Part shown: positions 15,882 to 25,147 of the stretch, piece by piece
Position numbering within the stretch: position 1 is the first letter of the stretch
Layout: each line of letters starts with the position of its first letter
DNA from: Candidatus Obscuribacterium magneticum
Lineage (GTDB): Bacteria; Elusimicrobiota; Elusimicrobia; F11
Length of the DNA: 64,000 bases
Direction of reading: 5' to 3'
Assembly (NCBI GenBank): GCA_020523905.1
Contig: JAJAPZ010000008.1
Coordinates: 1 to 64,000 of the forward strand
Notes under the pieces: generated by a model
Told to the model about the DNA's origin: nothing
Seen by the model: only the letters and a program-made list of their open reading frames with translations
Databases searched by the model: none
Made by a program: the position numbers and the translations under genes

Positions 15882-17320
15882 TTCATCACCACCAGTTTGA
15901 TTTCGGTGAGGCGGCCGTTCACTATGATCTTGCTTTGGTAGACGCCGGCGGGTACTTCGCGGCCGTCGTCATTTGTGCCATCCCAGGTGGCGGTATAGGA
16001 GCCGGCGTCCTGGTCGGCGTTGACGAGCGTCCGCACCAGTTTTCCGTTGGACGCGTAGATTCGGATGAGAACATTCCCTCGGGTTTCAATCCGGTATTTG
16101 ATTTGAGCCACCTGATTTTCCTGGGGATTTACGACGGTGATGGACGGCTCGAGCTGCGCCGACGAAGGGGGATTGACAATAGGCGGCGGGGGGGGGATGA
16201 CGGGCGGCGTGACGGGACCGGCGGACGCAGCGAAACGGGCCACAATGGAATGGTTCGCCGTGACATTGGTGAAAAGATAGCTGGGCAACGCTCCCTCGGA
16301 GACGTTGTCCACCGACACCTCGTCGATGCGGTAGCCGGAGCGGGGGGAGAGGGTGAAATTTTGGTTGGCCCCCCGAGGGACCGCGACATAACCGAAGGGC
16401 GTGATGGTCCCGCCGTCTCCTGCGGAGGCCGTGATCGTGAAATTGTCGCCGGGATTGGCGCCCGGCCAGCCGGCCAGGCGGGCCATCAGCCACCAAAAAG
16501 CCTTCCCCTTGTTGACGCAGTTCAAGCACTGCGAATGGGCGCAGGAACAGGACCAGCAGACGCCCGTATGGCGCGCGCAGTACTCCGTCGCCCAGTTTCG
16601 CTGGACCGTTCCTTCGTAGTAGTCGCAGTTGTCATTGGCCCGGCGGTTTAAATAGTAGTTGCCGTCCGGGTCGTAGCTTTCGATGTCCGCGAAGTCGAAG
16701 AGAACGCCGTTGGTGTCGTTCACATACTGGCGGATCTGGTTGTTGCGAAGGGTCAGGTTCCCCGTTTCGCCGGTGCCGTCCAAGTGCCCCGTCATGTAGA
16801 TAAAGGTGACCGTGGGATAATCCTGACGGAGCTGGTTCATGTTATTGAGGTAATCGGTTTGAAGCGTGGTTTGGCTGATGCCCGACACCTGGCCGCACCA
16901 GGACCACATAATCGTGTTGAGGCGGTGGATGTTGCTGTTGAGGTTGTCCCGCGTCGCCGTCGCCCAGGCGTACGTATTGGGATTCCCGAGGTCTGCCGCG
17001 TAGTTTCCGTAGTTGCCGAGGCCCTCCCAGTAGTAGAGGGCGCCCGCCGGCGTGGGATCTGCGGAGGAGTAAATGTAAAGAGTGGGGTTAATGCGGGTCT
17101 GGACCATGTTGATGCCCGTCGTGATCTGGCTTCCGTGCGAGGTGTGCCCGTAGCCAATGCGGAACATCTGTTTCGCCTGCTCGATCCATTGGGCCGGGAT
17201 GAGTTCGAACTCCAGCACCGCCCGATGATCAGCGACAATCGCCGCTGAGACGTTCGAAACGCTGAACAAAAGCAAGGGAAAAACGAGGCTAATAATTTTT
17301 TTTATGATGATCTTTTTCAT
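15878..17320 (-). CDS. Secreted Cys-rich protein with Bacterial-repeat and FlgD-like C-terminal domains
   Basis: 480 residues with a clean signal peptide (KKIISLVFPLLLFSVSNVSA) and a strong AGGAGG ribosome site that overlaps the stop of the AbiEii-like gene. The N-terminal domain (about 28-290) has conserved-looking motifs GYGHTSHGSQ, MWSWCGQ and FIYMTGHLDGTGE, and a Cys cluster CARHTGVCWSCSCAHSQC near residue 252. These suggest an SGNH-like or metal-binding hydrolase, but I do not recognise the family with confidence. It is followed by a Bacterial-repeat module (GYVAVPRGANQNFTL...GYRIDEVSVDN), a Pro-rich linker (VIPPPPPIVNPP) and the terminal sorting domain ending KLVVMK. Its TGA overlaps the next ATG. 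Confidence 0.8.
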   Translation of the reverse strand: MKKIIIKKIISLVFPLLLFSVSNVSAAIVADHRAVLEFELIPAQWIEQAKQMFRIGYGHTSHGSQITTGINMVQTRINPTLYIYSSADPTPAGALYYWEGLGNYGNYAADLGNPNTYAWATATRDNLNSNIHRLNTIMWSWCGQVSGISQTTLQTDYLNNMNQLRQDYPTVTFIYMTGHLDGTGETGNLTLRNNQIRQYVNDTNGVLFDFADIESYDPDGNYYLNRRANDNCDYYEGTVQRNWATEYCARHTGVCWSCSCAHSQCLNCVNKGKAFWWLMARLAGWPGANPGDNFTITASAGDGGTITPFGYVAVPRGANQNFTLSPRSGYRIDEVSVDNVSEGALPSYLFTNVTANHSIVARFAASAGPVTPPVIPPPPPIVNPPSSAQLEPSITVVNPQENQVAQIKYRIETRGNVLIRIYASNGKLVRTLVNADQDAGSYTATWDGTNDDGREVPAGVYQSKIIVNGRLTEIKLVVMK

Positions 17321-17332
17321 TGTGGTCCCTCC

Positions 17333-18214
17333 TTAAATTTCCTTCAGCAAACGTCGGGGAAGTCCCTCGAATTGATGCCGCTTCGCGTCAGCCATCAGAC
17401 GTTTCTCGCCTTCGGATAGACTCCGCAGAAATTGGTAGCGATTTTCGCAAGTTGAAATGATCCTTTCCGGATCAATTTTTTCGCTCTTTCGGACGAGTTG
17501 GCGCAGATCATCCCAGTCGTATTTCCCCGACCGAAGGCGCTGGAAAAATCGCGCGGGATCAAAGGCATCCCGGGCGTTCCAGCACTTGATGACCGCCAGG
17601 GTGCGGACCCGGCGTGCGTTGAGGGGTTTCCCCGCTGCTTTCGCCACGTCGTAGAGATCTCTGGAACGAACGCGTTGGGAGGCGGCCCGAAGTTTTTCCG
17701 CAAGCAACTCCTCAAACTGAAAGCTTGAGACCGTAAAGGATTTGAATTCAAGATACTTGAAGTAAGGCTGCGGTTTCAAAGGCAGGTTCGCCAATGGAAG
17801 CGAGGGCATTTCCCGAAGGCTGATTTCCAGTTTAAAGAGCCCTTCATTCCATGCATGTTGGTATTTGATAGTCGCGCCACAGGACAGCTTATCTTGTGAG
17901 ATATAGAAGTCCTCCGGCTTAACTTCGAAAGTGAGTCCATAGGACGGCTTACCAAGAGCGCTTACGGCGGCCAGGATCACGTCGTCCGCGTCCCGGCCGC
18001 TCACATCGGTGAAATCGAGATCCCCGGAAAAACGCGTCTCTTTGCCGTAGATGCATTTGCGCAGACACGTGCCACCTTTGAAGACCAGCGTCTCAAGAAG
18101 CCCGGCTTCATCGAATATTTTGAGGACGTAAGTAAGAACAATATCACGTTCGGCCACCTCAAGACTCACCTGAGCTCCCAGGGCAAAAAGGTCCGCGTAT
18201 CGCTCGTCGATCAT
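17333..18214 (-). CDS. AbiEii-type nucleotidyltransferase toxin
   Basis: 293 residues of the AbiEii/AbiGii nucleotidyltransferase family (DUF1814), toxin half of type IV-like toxin-antitoxin phage defence systems. The family signature is clear: FKGGTCLRKC (KGGT at 46-49) and RFSGDLDFTD, with the catalytic D-x-D at 65-67, plus the later EELLAEKLRAASQRVRSRDLYDV block that is typical of the fold. Start ATG overlaps the upstream AbiEi-like stop as ATGA, the normal operon order. Known family members transfer nucleotides to tRNA or other targets; target here unknown. It looks intact. Its TAA lies within the ribosome site of the next secreted gene, so read-through transcription into the cargo genes is likely. 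Confidence 0.9.
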   Translation of the reverse strand: MIDERYADLFALGAQVSLEVAERDIVLTYVLKIFDEAGLLETLVFKGGTCLRKCIYGKETRFSGDLDFTDVSGRDADDVILAAVSALGKPSYGLTFEVKPEDFYISQDKLSCGATIKYQHAWNEGLFKLEISLREMPSLPLANLPLKPQPYFKYLEFKSFTVSSFQFEELLAEKLRAASQRVRSRDLYDVAKAAGKPLNARRVRTLAVIKCWNARDAFDPARFFQRLRSGKYDWDDLRQLVRKSEKIDPERIISTCENRYQFLRSLSEGEKRLMADAKRHQFEGLPRRLLKEI

Positions 18215-19032
18215 CCGATCCGGACCTCCCCTAGAAGTTCAGCTGGGGGGACGTTGAGAATTAAATTCCAACGCTTGTCTCTGTCGCCGGCCGTCCCCCA
18301 TCTTTGGGGGGACCCCAAGAAAGCCGGGTCTTTCTTGACCTGGCTTAAGAGGGCGGATGTGACCCCCTTCGGCAGGTCAATTTTCATCAGCTCGCATAAG
18401 TAGCCGAAGCGGCGGGATAAAGCACCGTCATCGTACTTTTTCAGGTAAGCGAGAAGCGTGGGGGGATCCAGTTTATGGCCGCCTTGGGAGAGGGCCTGCG
18501 CTGCGGCTTCAATGCCGCCCACCAGGTCGGGCCGATCCAGAGCGTCCAGGACGGCGCGCTCCCGGTCGGCCACGTTTATTTTCTCGCCCATAACGATGGC
18601 CTCCCTGTGGCCGAAAAACCTTTTCTTGGAAAGAGGAATAAACTCAAACCGGACATTTTTCAATTCCAACGGTCGTTTGAGTCGCGACACGGCCACATGA
18701 ATGACACGAGGAATCTGAGTCAGGAGGCCATGATGGATGCAGGCGAATCGGTAGGCGAAGAAGTTGGGTTTGGGGAAAAACCGCGCCGCGAGATAAGGGT
18801 TCATTTCCGGTACCCCTTTTGGTCCTCTTTCAGCCCCCACCACGTGGTAATGGCCTTTGGCCAGCGGTTCGATCCAGCCTTTCCTATAGAGGACGTGGAT
18901 CAATTTTCGGGCGTATCCATAAGAACAGCGCAGGCGCTTCATGACGTCTTTGACGGTGACCAGGCGGCGCTTCTCCCATTCCCAGGAGAGGACAATGTCC
19001 GCTTCGCGTTTGGAAAGGCTTCTCTGGCTCAT
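18211..19032 (-). CDS. AbiEi-type antitoxin / winged-helix regulator
   Basis: 273 residues. N-terminal winged helix (ADIVLSWEWEKRRLVTVKDVMKRLRCSYGYARKLIHVLYRKGWIEPLAKGHYHVV) followed by the AbiEi C-terminal domain with KRFFGHREAIVMGEKINVADRERAVLDALDRPDLVGG, which matches the usual V-A-D-RE-K-T-LLD-L pattern. In characterised AbiE systems this protein neutralises or represses its own operon by binding inverted repeats; a palindrome GTTACC-GAATT-GGTAAC lies 18 bases upstream of this ATG. The gene starts one base after a short coupled reading frame at the end of the previous cassette. Confidence 0.88.
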   Translation of the reverse strand: MSQRSLSKREADIVLSWEWEKRRLVTVKDVMKRLRCSYGYARKLIHVLYRKGWIEPLAKGHYHVVGAERGPKGVPEMNPYLAARFFPKPNFFAYRFACIHHGLLTQIPRVIHVAVSRLKRPLELKNVRFEFIPLSKKRFFGHREAIVMGEKINVADRERAVLDALDRPDLVGGIEAAAQALSQGGHKLDPPTLLAYLKKYDDGALSRRFGYLCELMKIDLPKGVTSALLSQVKKDPAFLGSPQRWGTAGDRDKRWNLILNVPPAELLGEVRIG

Positions 19033-19033
19033 T

Positions 19034-19120
19034 CTATATAACTATATCCATGTTACCGAATTGGTAACATTGTAATATGTATATAGATTTCTGTCCAGGG
19101 GGAATCCCTTTCCCTTTCAT
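19034..19120 (-). CDS. Possible 28-residue coupled leader ORF ahead of abiEi
   Basis: Starts at the ATGA overlapping the stop of the group 2 gene (19117) and ends with TAG one base before the AbiEi ATG. Sequence MKGKGIPPGQ... has no signal peptide and no recognisable domain. Most simply it is the stub of a vanished downstream cassette that the AbiE module displaced; translation through it could deliver ribosomes to abiEi. It spans the presumed AbiEi operator. Whether it is expressed is unknown. Confidence 0.4.
   Translation of the reverse strand: MKGKGIPPGQKSIYILQCYQFGNMDIVI
19050..19070. promoter_or_regulatory. Palindromic operator upstream of abiEi
   Basis: 8-base perfect arms (ATGTTACC / GGTAACAT) with a 5-base centre GAATT, in an AT-rich stretch containing TATATA-like -10 candidates just downstream on the - strand. 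Position and symmetry fit negative autoregulation by AbiEi. Confidence 0.6.
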
Positions 19121-21462
19121 CGGACCACCGCCAGTTTCTCGGTTTTGACCAGTTGGCCATTGATAATGATCTTGGCGAGATAGGTTCCGGCGGCGACGTT
19201 TTTGCCGGCGTCGTTCGTTCCATCCCAAACCATTTCTGCGGCGGAGGGGTTGAATTGGTCGTTTCCTAACGTTTTTACCAGGGTTCCCTGGGAGTTGAAG
19301 ATTTTGATTGAGACCGAGTAATCGGCATTGACCGCGAACTTAAACTCAATCTGATGGGGCCCGTTGGGATGAATGAAGTTGATGGATTTAATGGAGTCCC
19401 CGGCCTGGCCCTGGGAGAGGACGGTCACATGGACATCATCACTCCCGGTCAGACTGCCGTCAAAAGCCACCAGCCGGAAGACATAAACGCCCGCCCCCGT
19501 AAACTGAACCTCCGTTTGCGGGGAAGCGGGTTGGCTGAAGGTCGCCCCGGCCGGACCGCTGGCGAGGCGCCATGAATAAATGAGTCTTCCACCGGGTTTT
19601 CCGTCATCCGTGACGGAGGCCGATAACCGGGCGGCAGAGGGAAAAACGATGGTCTGATCGTTTCCGGCAAAAACAGTCGGAGGTTGATTGGTGCTCAGGG
19701 TTCCATTCCCGTCGATGGTGTGAAGGGTGGCCGCCTCAAGCGCTCCAAAATCCGGGCCCAGATCTTTCCCGTCGGTGCCGGCATTCTGAAAAGGGCTGGA
19801 ATCCATGAGGCGGTAGTTGCCCCCCGACAAATTCGTGAATCCGACGGCACCGATTTCTCCGACCTCGAAGTTGTCCGGGGGATAGAGCTTTGCGAAGTGG
19901 CTATGATTGTATTCGTATTCCCTGTCGACGGGGCGGTAGATGACGAGGTTTCTCCGGAAGCTGTAGCCCGGCGTGTAGGCATTGAGGGAGATAACTCCCT
20001 CGGTCATGGCGTTGCCGGCGAGCCCATAGTTCCCGTGTGAAACGATGTTGTTTTCAAAAATAAAGTTTTCCGCCGAGATGTCTCCGACATCCGTTCCAAA
20101 CCAAACATAAAGCGATCCGAGTCCGGTTTCCGGGGGGCTGTAGAGAAGCAGGTTGTTGCGTATGTTGAGGTCCAGCACCGGCGACAAGCCCTGGCCGGAA
20201 CTGACGGAAAAGCCGTGGGGAGATCCCCAACCCCCAATATATATGTCTTCGAAAACATTGTTTTGCACCAGGATCCGTTGGGTTTGCTCGGAGCCGGAGG
20301 GCCACTGGTAATCTTCGCCCATGATGCTCATGACGCCTTCCACATGCCGGATGATGTTGTTCGTTATGGTGATGTCCTGAACCGCAGACCAGGGGGCGGT
20401 ATTGCTTTGATTTCGAACGGTGAGAAGAATGGCCGTTCCGCCTTGGGCCTGCCCCCAGTTGTTTTCAAACACATTGCCGGTGATGAGCACGCGCCGGGCG
20501 TTTTTCAATTCCAGTAAATTTTTTATGGTCCACTGTTTTGTAAATTGGGGATGATCAGATTTCCACTCGGGGCGCTTGCGGACGTAGTTCTGACGGAATT
20601 CGATATCCGAGGGGACCAGGTTTTGGATGGCGGGGTCCGTGCCCCCCGACATGATGTTTTCACCCGTGGATTCCAGGTAGTTGTTCACGATTTTGAACGG
20701 GCCGGCTCCGTTCCAAATCTGGATCGCCTGCGAGTCGGACCCGTCCTTGAAATTCTCGAGACGAGAGTCAATAATCGCGATGGTGCGGCCGTCGGCGTTG
20801 ATGCCGGTGCGCGTCCAGTCCGTCATGGAAGTGGAATGGAGATAGCACCGGTCGAAGGTGAGGTGGTGGGGTTGTTTGTCCACCGAATCGGCGACGATCA
20901 TTCGCCAGATGGCGTCCGTGTACTTCGGAAGACCCCAGCCCAGTAAAATCAGATTGTAATTCGGGCCGTCCACCCTGAACTCGATTCCCGCGAACCGGTA
21001 ATTGTGGGCGTCGAAGACAGAGAATAAAGCGGGATCGGTGCCGGGCGTCACGATTTTCGGCATGTGCACGGAATCTTCCGGCTTGACCCGCACCCCCTCC
21101 GGAAGCTGGTCGAGTTCGGACGAAATGACATAGATCCACCCCGTCCCCTGTTTGCTCGGCAATTTGTAGCTGCCGGTAAAGGTTGCACCGGCTTGAAGAA
21201 CGATGACGTCTCCCAAGGAAGAATTGTCGATGGCTGCCTGCAGATCATCCCCGGCGTTCACGGCCCACGTTTTTCCACCCGTCGGCAAAGAGTATGTGGT
21301 GTCAAAGGTCTCGGGCAGAGCCGGATCGGCCGCGAAGGCAAAGGATGAAAGGAGAAGGGCCGTCATTCCGGCGAAAGCCGGAATCCAGGTCGTAAACCTG
21401 ATTTTAAAGAAGTGTTTAAAGACTGGATTCCGGCTTTCGCCGGAATGACGGGCTTTTTTCAT
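19117..21462 (-). CDS. Secreted right-handed beta-helix protein, PKD and FlgD-like C-terminal domain (group 2)
   Basis: 781 residues from the ATG at 21462, which overlaps the previous TGA; the longer upstream frame is out-of-frame sorting-domain sequence. N-terminus MKK, then type A repeat-encoded residues ending WIPAFAGMT, then ALLLSSFAFAA. The mature part opens with TTYSLPTGGKTWAVNAGDDL and IVLQAGATFTGSYKLP, the group 2 hallmark, then parallel beta-helix coils rich in N-N-x-I/V turns (IVNNYLESTGENI, ITNNIIRHVEG). Such helices are typical of polysaccharide lyases and related carbohydrate-active proteins. A PKD-like domain (PPTVFAGNDQTI...) replaces the Pro linker of other group 2 members; sorting domain ends KLAVVR. 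Closest in this window to the truncated gene at 62088-64000. Confidence 0.83.
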   Translation of the reverse strand: MKKARHSGESRNPVFKHFFKIRFTTWIPAFAGMTALLLSSFAFAADPALPETFDTTYSLPTGGKTWAVNAGDDLQAAIDNSSLGDVIVLQAGATFTGSYKLPSKQGTGWIYVISSELDQLPEGVRVKPEDSVHMPKIVTPGTDPALFSVFDAHNYRFAGIEFRVDGPNYNLILLGWGLPKYTDAIWRMIVADSVDKQPHHLTFDRCYLHSTSMTDWTRTGINADGRTIAIIDSRLENFKDGSDSQAIQIWNGAGPFKIVNNYLESTGENIMSGGTDPAIQNLVPSDIEFRQNYVRKRPEWKSDHPQFTKQWTIKNLLELKNARRVLITGNVFENNWGQAQGGTAILLTVRNQSNTAPWSAVQDITITNNIIRHVEGVMSIMGEDYQWPSGSEQTQRILVQNNVFEDIYIGGWGSPHGFSVSSGQGLSPVLDLNIRNNLLLYSPPETGLGSLYVWFGTDVGDISAENFIFENNIVSHGNYGLAGNAMTEGVISLNAYTPGYSFRRNLVIYRPVDREYEYNHSHFAKLYPPDNFEVGEIGAVGFTNLSGGNYRLMDSSPFQNAGTDGKDLGPDFGALEAATLHTIDGNGTLSTNQPPTVFAGNDQTIVFPSAARLSASVTDDGKPGGRLIYSWRLASGPAGATFSQPASPQTEVQFTGAGVYVFRLVAFDGSLTGSDDVHVTVLSQGQAGDSIKSINFIHPNGPHQIEFKFAVNADYSVSIKIFNSQGTLVKTLGNDQFNPSAAEMVWDGTNDAGKNVAAGTYLAKIIINGQLVKTEKLAVVR
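21362..21449. repeat. Type A repeat in the signal peptide region of the 19117-21462 gene
   Basis: Two regular arms with core TTCCGGCGAAAGCCGGAA and complement. Encodes HSGESRNP and WIPAFAGMT between MKK and the hydrophobic core. Confidence 0.9.
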
Positions 21463-24400
21463 CGGAGTACCACCACCTTGATGGTTTTCGTGTAGGACCC
21501 CAGCTCGATCACGGTGAAATAGGTGCCGTTGGCGGCGCGGGCGTCTTTGTCGGTCTTGCCGTCCCACCTTATGCCGTGGTCGCCAGCGGGCAGGGTGCCG
21601 TCGATCACGGTCCGAACCAAACCGACGTTGTTGAAGATCCGGATTTTGACCGAACTTTCTTGAGAGAGAGTGAAATTAAAGACCGCCTCGGGAACGCCTT
21701 CTTTTATGATGTTGATGCATTGGCCGACCTCACCCACCGTCGGTGCCGGTCCGGGGGGCGGCGGGGCGCTGTCCACGCCGTAGAGGCGGGAGAAGGCGTG
21801 ATAGTCGGCCGAAAGGCCGACGTCAGCCCAGTCCAGTCGGGAGGTTTGATCGCCGGAGAGCTGGAGTTCTCCGAAATCCCTCGGAATCGCCATGAACACG
21901 GACATGGTGACGATTTGAAAGGTCACGTAATAGGACTTGGACGGGTCGATACGAAAGTTGATGATGTCGCTCACCTTAGTGTCGCGCGATTTAACCGTCG
22001 TGACGTCGGCGTCCCACGTGTTGGTTAAATTCCCGTCAAAGGTCACGCGTGTCCACGTGTTATCGACGATATGGCCTTGGCCGGTGGCCAGTTCCGCCTC
22101 GGCGATGGAGACCCCTTTGATTTGGTAGTCGCGGGTGTCGCTCCTCCCCTGGAATTCCAAGGCGACTTGGCCAGCGGAGTTGGTGAGGCGGCCTCCTTCC
22201 AAAAGAATCCGGACGGAGCATTCCACTTCGGAATTATTCCAGTTGGTGCTTCCGGTCCTCACCATCGCATCCCAAAGAATGACGGCGTAGGCGGGCGCTT
22301 TCTGAACAGTGAAAGAGATGGAATCCGTTCCCGCGTTGCCGTCCAAGTCGGTGGAATTCACCCGCACCTCGATGAGTTGGCCGTGGGGCAGATCCGCAGG
22401 GGGATTAAAGTCGAGAAAATAGCCGTTCGGGGAGCTCGTGATCACCGGCGTCACTTCCTGGTTGTTGATGAACAGGCGGATGGACGCGGGATCGATGCCG
22501 GGCAGGTCGTCGACCAACTCCAGGTGGATGTTGGTGTTCGAGAGGACCGATATCTGGCGGTTGGCGGGATCCGAGATGAAAATATAAGGAGGCACGTCGT
22601 CGGAAAAACCCTGCCCGATGACGACGGGAAATCCATTTGAGTTCCGTCCGCCCGCATCCGTGGCGAAGAGATAAGCGGCCGATCCCAGGGCGAGGGCCCC
22701 CCGGTTCATCGTGAAGCGGAGAAGCTCGTTGGTCCAGGAGAGAACGCTTTGTTCCAAGCGGACCCCTGCGGAGAGGTCGGGCTGGTCGTTCAGAATGATC
22801 CGTCCCGCGGTGGCGCCGAAAGCGTAGCCGATGGCGCGGACAATGTGACCTGTGTCCAGCTGTCCGGCGGTGGCCACAATCGTGGGGTTGGCGGGGGATC
22901 CCCTTGATAAAAAGGTGAGGGGATAGGGGGTGGACTGGTTGTCCCGGACGGCCATGGCCTCCGGAGTCAATGTTGCCGGGTAATAATTGGGGATGCGGGC
23001 GTAGTGGCCGCTGTGGTTGATGCGCACCGGTGTCCGCGCTCCAATAGCGGCAAACATCGTGTAATCGAGAAGGTCCACCCGGGCCACGCCGCTTCCGTCC
23101 GTTTGGCCGGTGAACGTGTTCCCCTTCATGTCGAATATTTCAATTTGTTGATTGGCGATGGCGGCCGCGTTTTGATCCCGGGCCCGGACGTAGAGGAAAT
23201 GGCCGAAGTTCAGCTCCCGCCGCCCGGACCCGTCGAAAAGGTAACTGTCCGCGCTCGCGTCTCCTTCATAATGACAGTCAATCACATCATTATTGATCGT
23301 GTCCCAGTACCACCAGCCAACACGGAAAATATAAAACTCAGGGTTGTTGCCTTCCCGCACAAAGGTGCAGTTTTTAAAGTCCTGGTTGGATCCGCCGCCG
23401 TAATCCTCCATATAACGCACCATTAAAATATTCGAAATGAGGCGGTTGTTCTCAAAGACGATCGGAAGATGAAGCGCGGCAAATTCAGGGAGCCCTTCCG
23501 TGGCGACGCAAGCGACCACATGATAGGTGTCGTTCGTTGTTTGGGCGTCCATGGCGACGGCCCGGATGATATTGTTGCGGAAGATGAGATTTTTGACGTT
23601 GGGGTCCGAACTGAATTGGACGCCCTTGACATTGGTGGGATTGTTCCGGCCTTTGGCGACGATGAGGTTTCCTTCGTAGAGATTGTTCTCATAGAGCGCC
23701 GTGCCGCCGCCGTATTGGGTGAGCCGAATGCCGTTGGCCGAACTCAATAACCCGTATTCGCCAGCCCTGTCGTTGGGAGCTTCCGCCTGAACATGGATGA
23801 AATTGTCGTGCACGTGGATATTGGACGCCCAGCCGATGGCGACAACGTGGTAACCGGTCCCAAAAATCCGGTTGTTGTAGTACTCCCCGCCGTCCGCGGG
23901 GCCGAGGCCGAAGGCGTTGGTGGCAAAGCTGTCCACGTAAATTTCGTTGGAGTGGGCGTCCTTCCCCGGATCCATCGCCCGGTGCCGGGCCCGTTGGATG
24001 AGATTGTGATGAATCGGAAAGTTTGTGTTGTTCGCGCTCAAGGCTCTCAAGGCCTGGTGGCGGTTGGTGATGTGGGTCCCGCGATCGATGATGACGTTGT
24101 GATGGACATTACAATCATCGGCCCCCACCGCGATTCCAGCCAAATCATCCCCGCTGTATTCAGCGGTAATTCCGGCCACTTCGGTGACTCCGCCATTATT
24201 GGTTATGAAGATGGGACCAAATCCATGGCCCAAATTCCCTTTCCCGTTGTTCCTCCCCTGTTTCAGGGTCCCGTTTAAGAATTTCATGTCTTCATAATTC
24301 CAAAGGGTGTGAATTCCGTATGAGGCCCGCAAGTCGTAGGCGTAATAATTCCATTCGACATCCTTTATGATGGGAGTTCCGTCATCGTAAATGACGGTGT

Positions 24401-24995
24401 GGCCGTCCATGTCCAGCGTGATCCCGTTGGCGGAAATCGCGAAACCGGCCGTTTGTGAGACCACATCTTGTGTGAGGACGTAAACCGCGTTGGCTTGAGT
24501 GAGGTTGAAAGGCGGCCCGCTGAGATCTCCGGTGCCCGGGAGATGGATGGCTCCCGCGATATCTTTTGTTTCCACCGTCCTGTCGTCCGACCGGATGGTC
24601 ATGTTGCGCTCATCGGTCGCGACCAAGCGATAGTTGTAAGTGGTGTTGCGCTTCAGATTTTTCAAATAATGGAGATGAAGGTAATAAAAGCGGTCGGGGA
24701 GGGCGGTCGTTTGGAGAGGGCCGCCGGTCTCCCAGTATTCCACTTGAGTTTTAGCGGGAAGGTTGGTCTCAAAACCGATGGCCGCCGACGTTTCGGATCC
24801 ATGCACCCAGTCGCCGGCGAGGAGGAATTGGAGGGTGTTGCCGAATTTTTCATAGACAAGAGGTTCAATCTTCGCGCCAAAGTTGTTGAGGCAATAGGTA
24901 TTGAAATCGTCATAGGCATCTGCGCAGAGAAGTTGGGCCCCTCCCAGTAATGGGAGAAAGCTTCCCAATAAAATCCATCGATTAATCCGTTTCAT
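21459..24995 (-). CDS. Large secreted FN3/beta-helix/IPT protein with FlgD-like C-terminal domain (group 3)
   Basis: 1178 residues from the ATG at 24995, chosen because AAGGAGG lies 8 bases upstream and it yields a textbook signal peptide (MKRINRWILLGSFLPLLGG); an ATGA-coupled ATG at 25151 is in the same frame but would prepend 52 repeat-encoded residues. Domains in order: YDDF-N-YCLNNFGA segment, FN3-like module with YYLHLHYLKNL, NosD-like beta-helix (ITLDMDGHTVIYDDG onward, to about 570), carboxypeptidase-regulatory-like Ig, IPT/TIG-like module (AGQLDTGHIVRAIGYAFGA), bacterial Ig (DVPPYIFISDPANRQISV), an unassigned beta domain (VILWDAMVRTG...DFGELQL...DYHAFSRLYGV), and the sorting domain ending KVVVLR. 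It lacks the PKD modules of its group 3 paralogs. Confidence 0.84.
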   Translation of the reverse strand: MKRINRWILLGSFLPLLGGAQLLCADAYDDFNTYCLNNFGAKIEPLVYEKFGNTLQFLLAGDWVHGSETSAAIGFETNLPAKTQVEYWETGGPLQTTALPDRFYYLHLHYLKNLKRNTTYNYRLVATDERNMTIRSDDRTVETKDIAGAIHLPGTGDLSGPPFNLTQANAVYVLTQDVVSQTAGFAISANGITLDMDGHTVIYDDGTPIIKDVEWNYYAYDLRASYGIHTLWNYEDMKFLNGTLKQGRNNGKGNLGHGFGPIFITNNGGVTEVAGITAEYSGDDLAGIAVGADDCNVHHNVIIDRGTHITNRHQALRALSANNTNFPIHHNLIQRARHRAMDPGKDAHSNEIYVDSFATNAFGLGPADGGEYYNNRIFGTGYHVVAIGWASNIHVHDNFIHVQAEAPNDRAGEYGLLSSANGIRLTQYGGGTALYENNLYEGNLIVAKGRNNPTNVKGVQFSSDPNVKNLIFRNNIIRAVAMDAQTTNDTYHVVACVATEGLPEFAALHLPIVFENNRLISNILMVRYMEDYGGGSNQDFKNCTFVREGNNPEFYIFRVGWWYWDTINNDVIDCHYEGDASADSYLFDGSGRRELNFGHFLYVRARDQNAAAIANQQIEIFDMKGNTFTGQTDGSGVARVDLLDYTMFAAIGARTPVRINHSGHYARIPNYYPATLTPEAMAVRDNQSTPYPLTFLSRGSPANPTIVATAGQLDTGHIVRAIGYAFGATAGRIILNDQPDLSAGVRLEQSVLSWTNELLRFTMNRGALALGSAAYLFATDAGGRNSNGFPVVIGQGFSDDVPPYIFISDPANRQISVLSNTNIHLELVDDLPGIDPASIRLFINNQEVTPVITSSPNGYFLDFNPPADLPHGQLIEVRVNSTDLDGNAGTDSISFTVQKAPAYAVILWDAMVRTGSTNWNNSEVECSVRILLEGGRLTNSAGQVALEFQGRSDTRDYQIKGVSIAEAELATGQGHIVDNTWTRVTFDGNLTNTWDADVTTVKSRDTKVSDIINFRIDPSKSYYVTFQIVTMSVFMAIPRDFGELQLSGDQTSRLDWADVGLSADYHAFSRLYGVDSAPPPPGPAPTVGEVGQCINIIKEGVPEAVFNFTLSQESSVKIRIFNNVGLVRTVIDGTLPAGDHGIRWDGKTDKDARAANGTYFTVIELGSYTKTIKVVVLR

Positions 24996-25020
24996 ATAGT
25001 TTTCCTCCTTCTTCTTGCAT

Positions 25021-25139
25021 GTACGGACGTAGCCTGCCTCGCCGGCAGGCGGGCACTGCTGCGTCCGTACGTCACCCCGGCGAAAGCCGGGGTCCAGGTT
25101 TTTAACCCTCTCCTGGATTCCGGCTTTCGCCGGAATGAC
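25021..25139. repeat. Mosaic of an inverted repeat and a type A repeat before the group 3 gene
   Basis: An inverted repeat with ends GTACGGACG / CGTCCGTAC (25021-25070), containing an inner GCCTGCC/GGCAGGC hairpin, abuts a two-arm type A element (25071-25139). It fills the space between the ATGA start at 25151 and the true start at 24995. Confidence 0.85.
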
Positions 25140-25147
25140 GATCTTTT

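Noticed and set aside
17333..19032. AbiE pair as a chromosomal sugar-kinase or tRNA-processing nucleotidyltransferase operon
   Set aside because: KGGT and RFSGDLD with a winged-helix partner in ATGA overlap are specific for AbiEii/AbiEi, not for CCA-adding or other nucleotidyltransferases.
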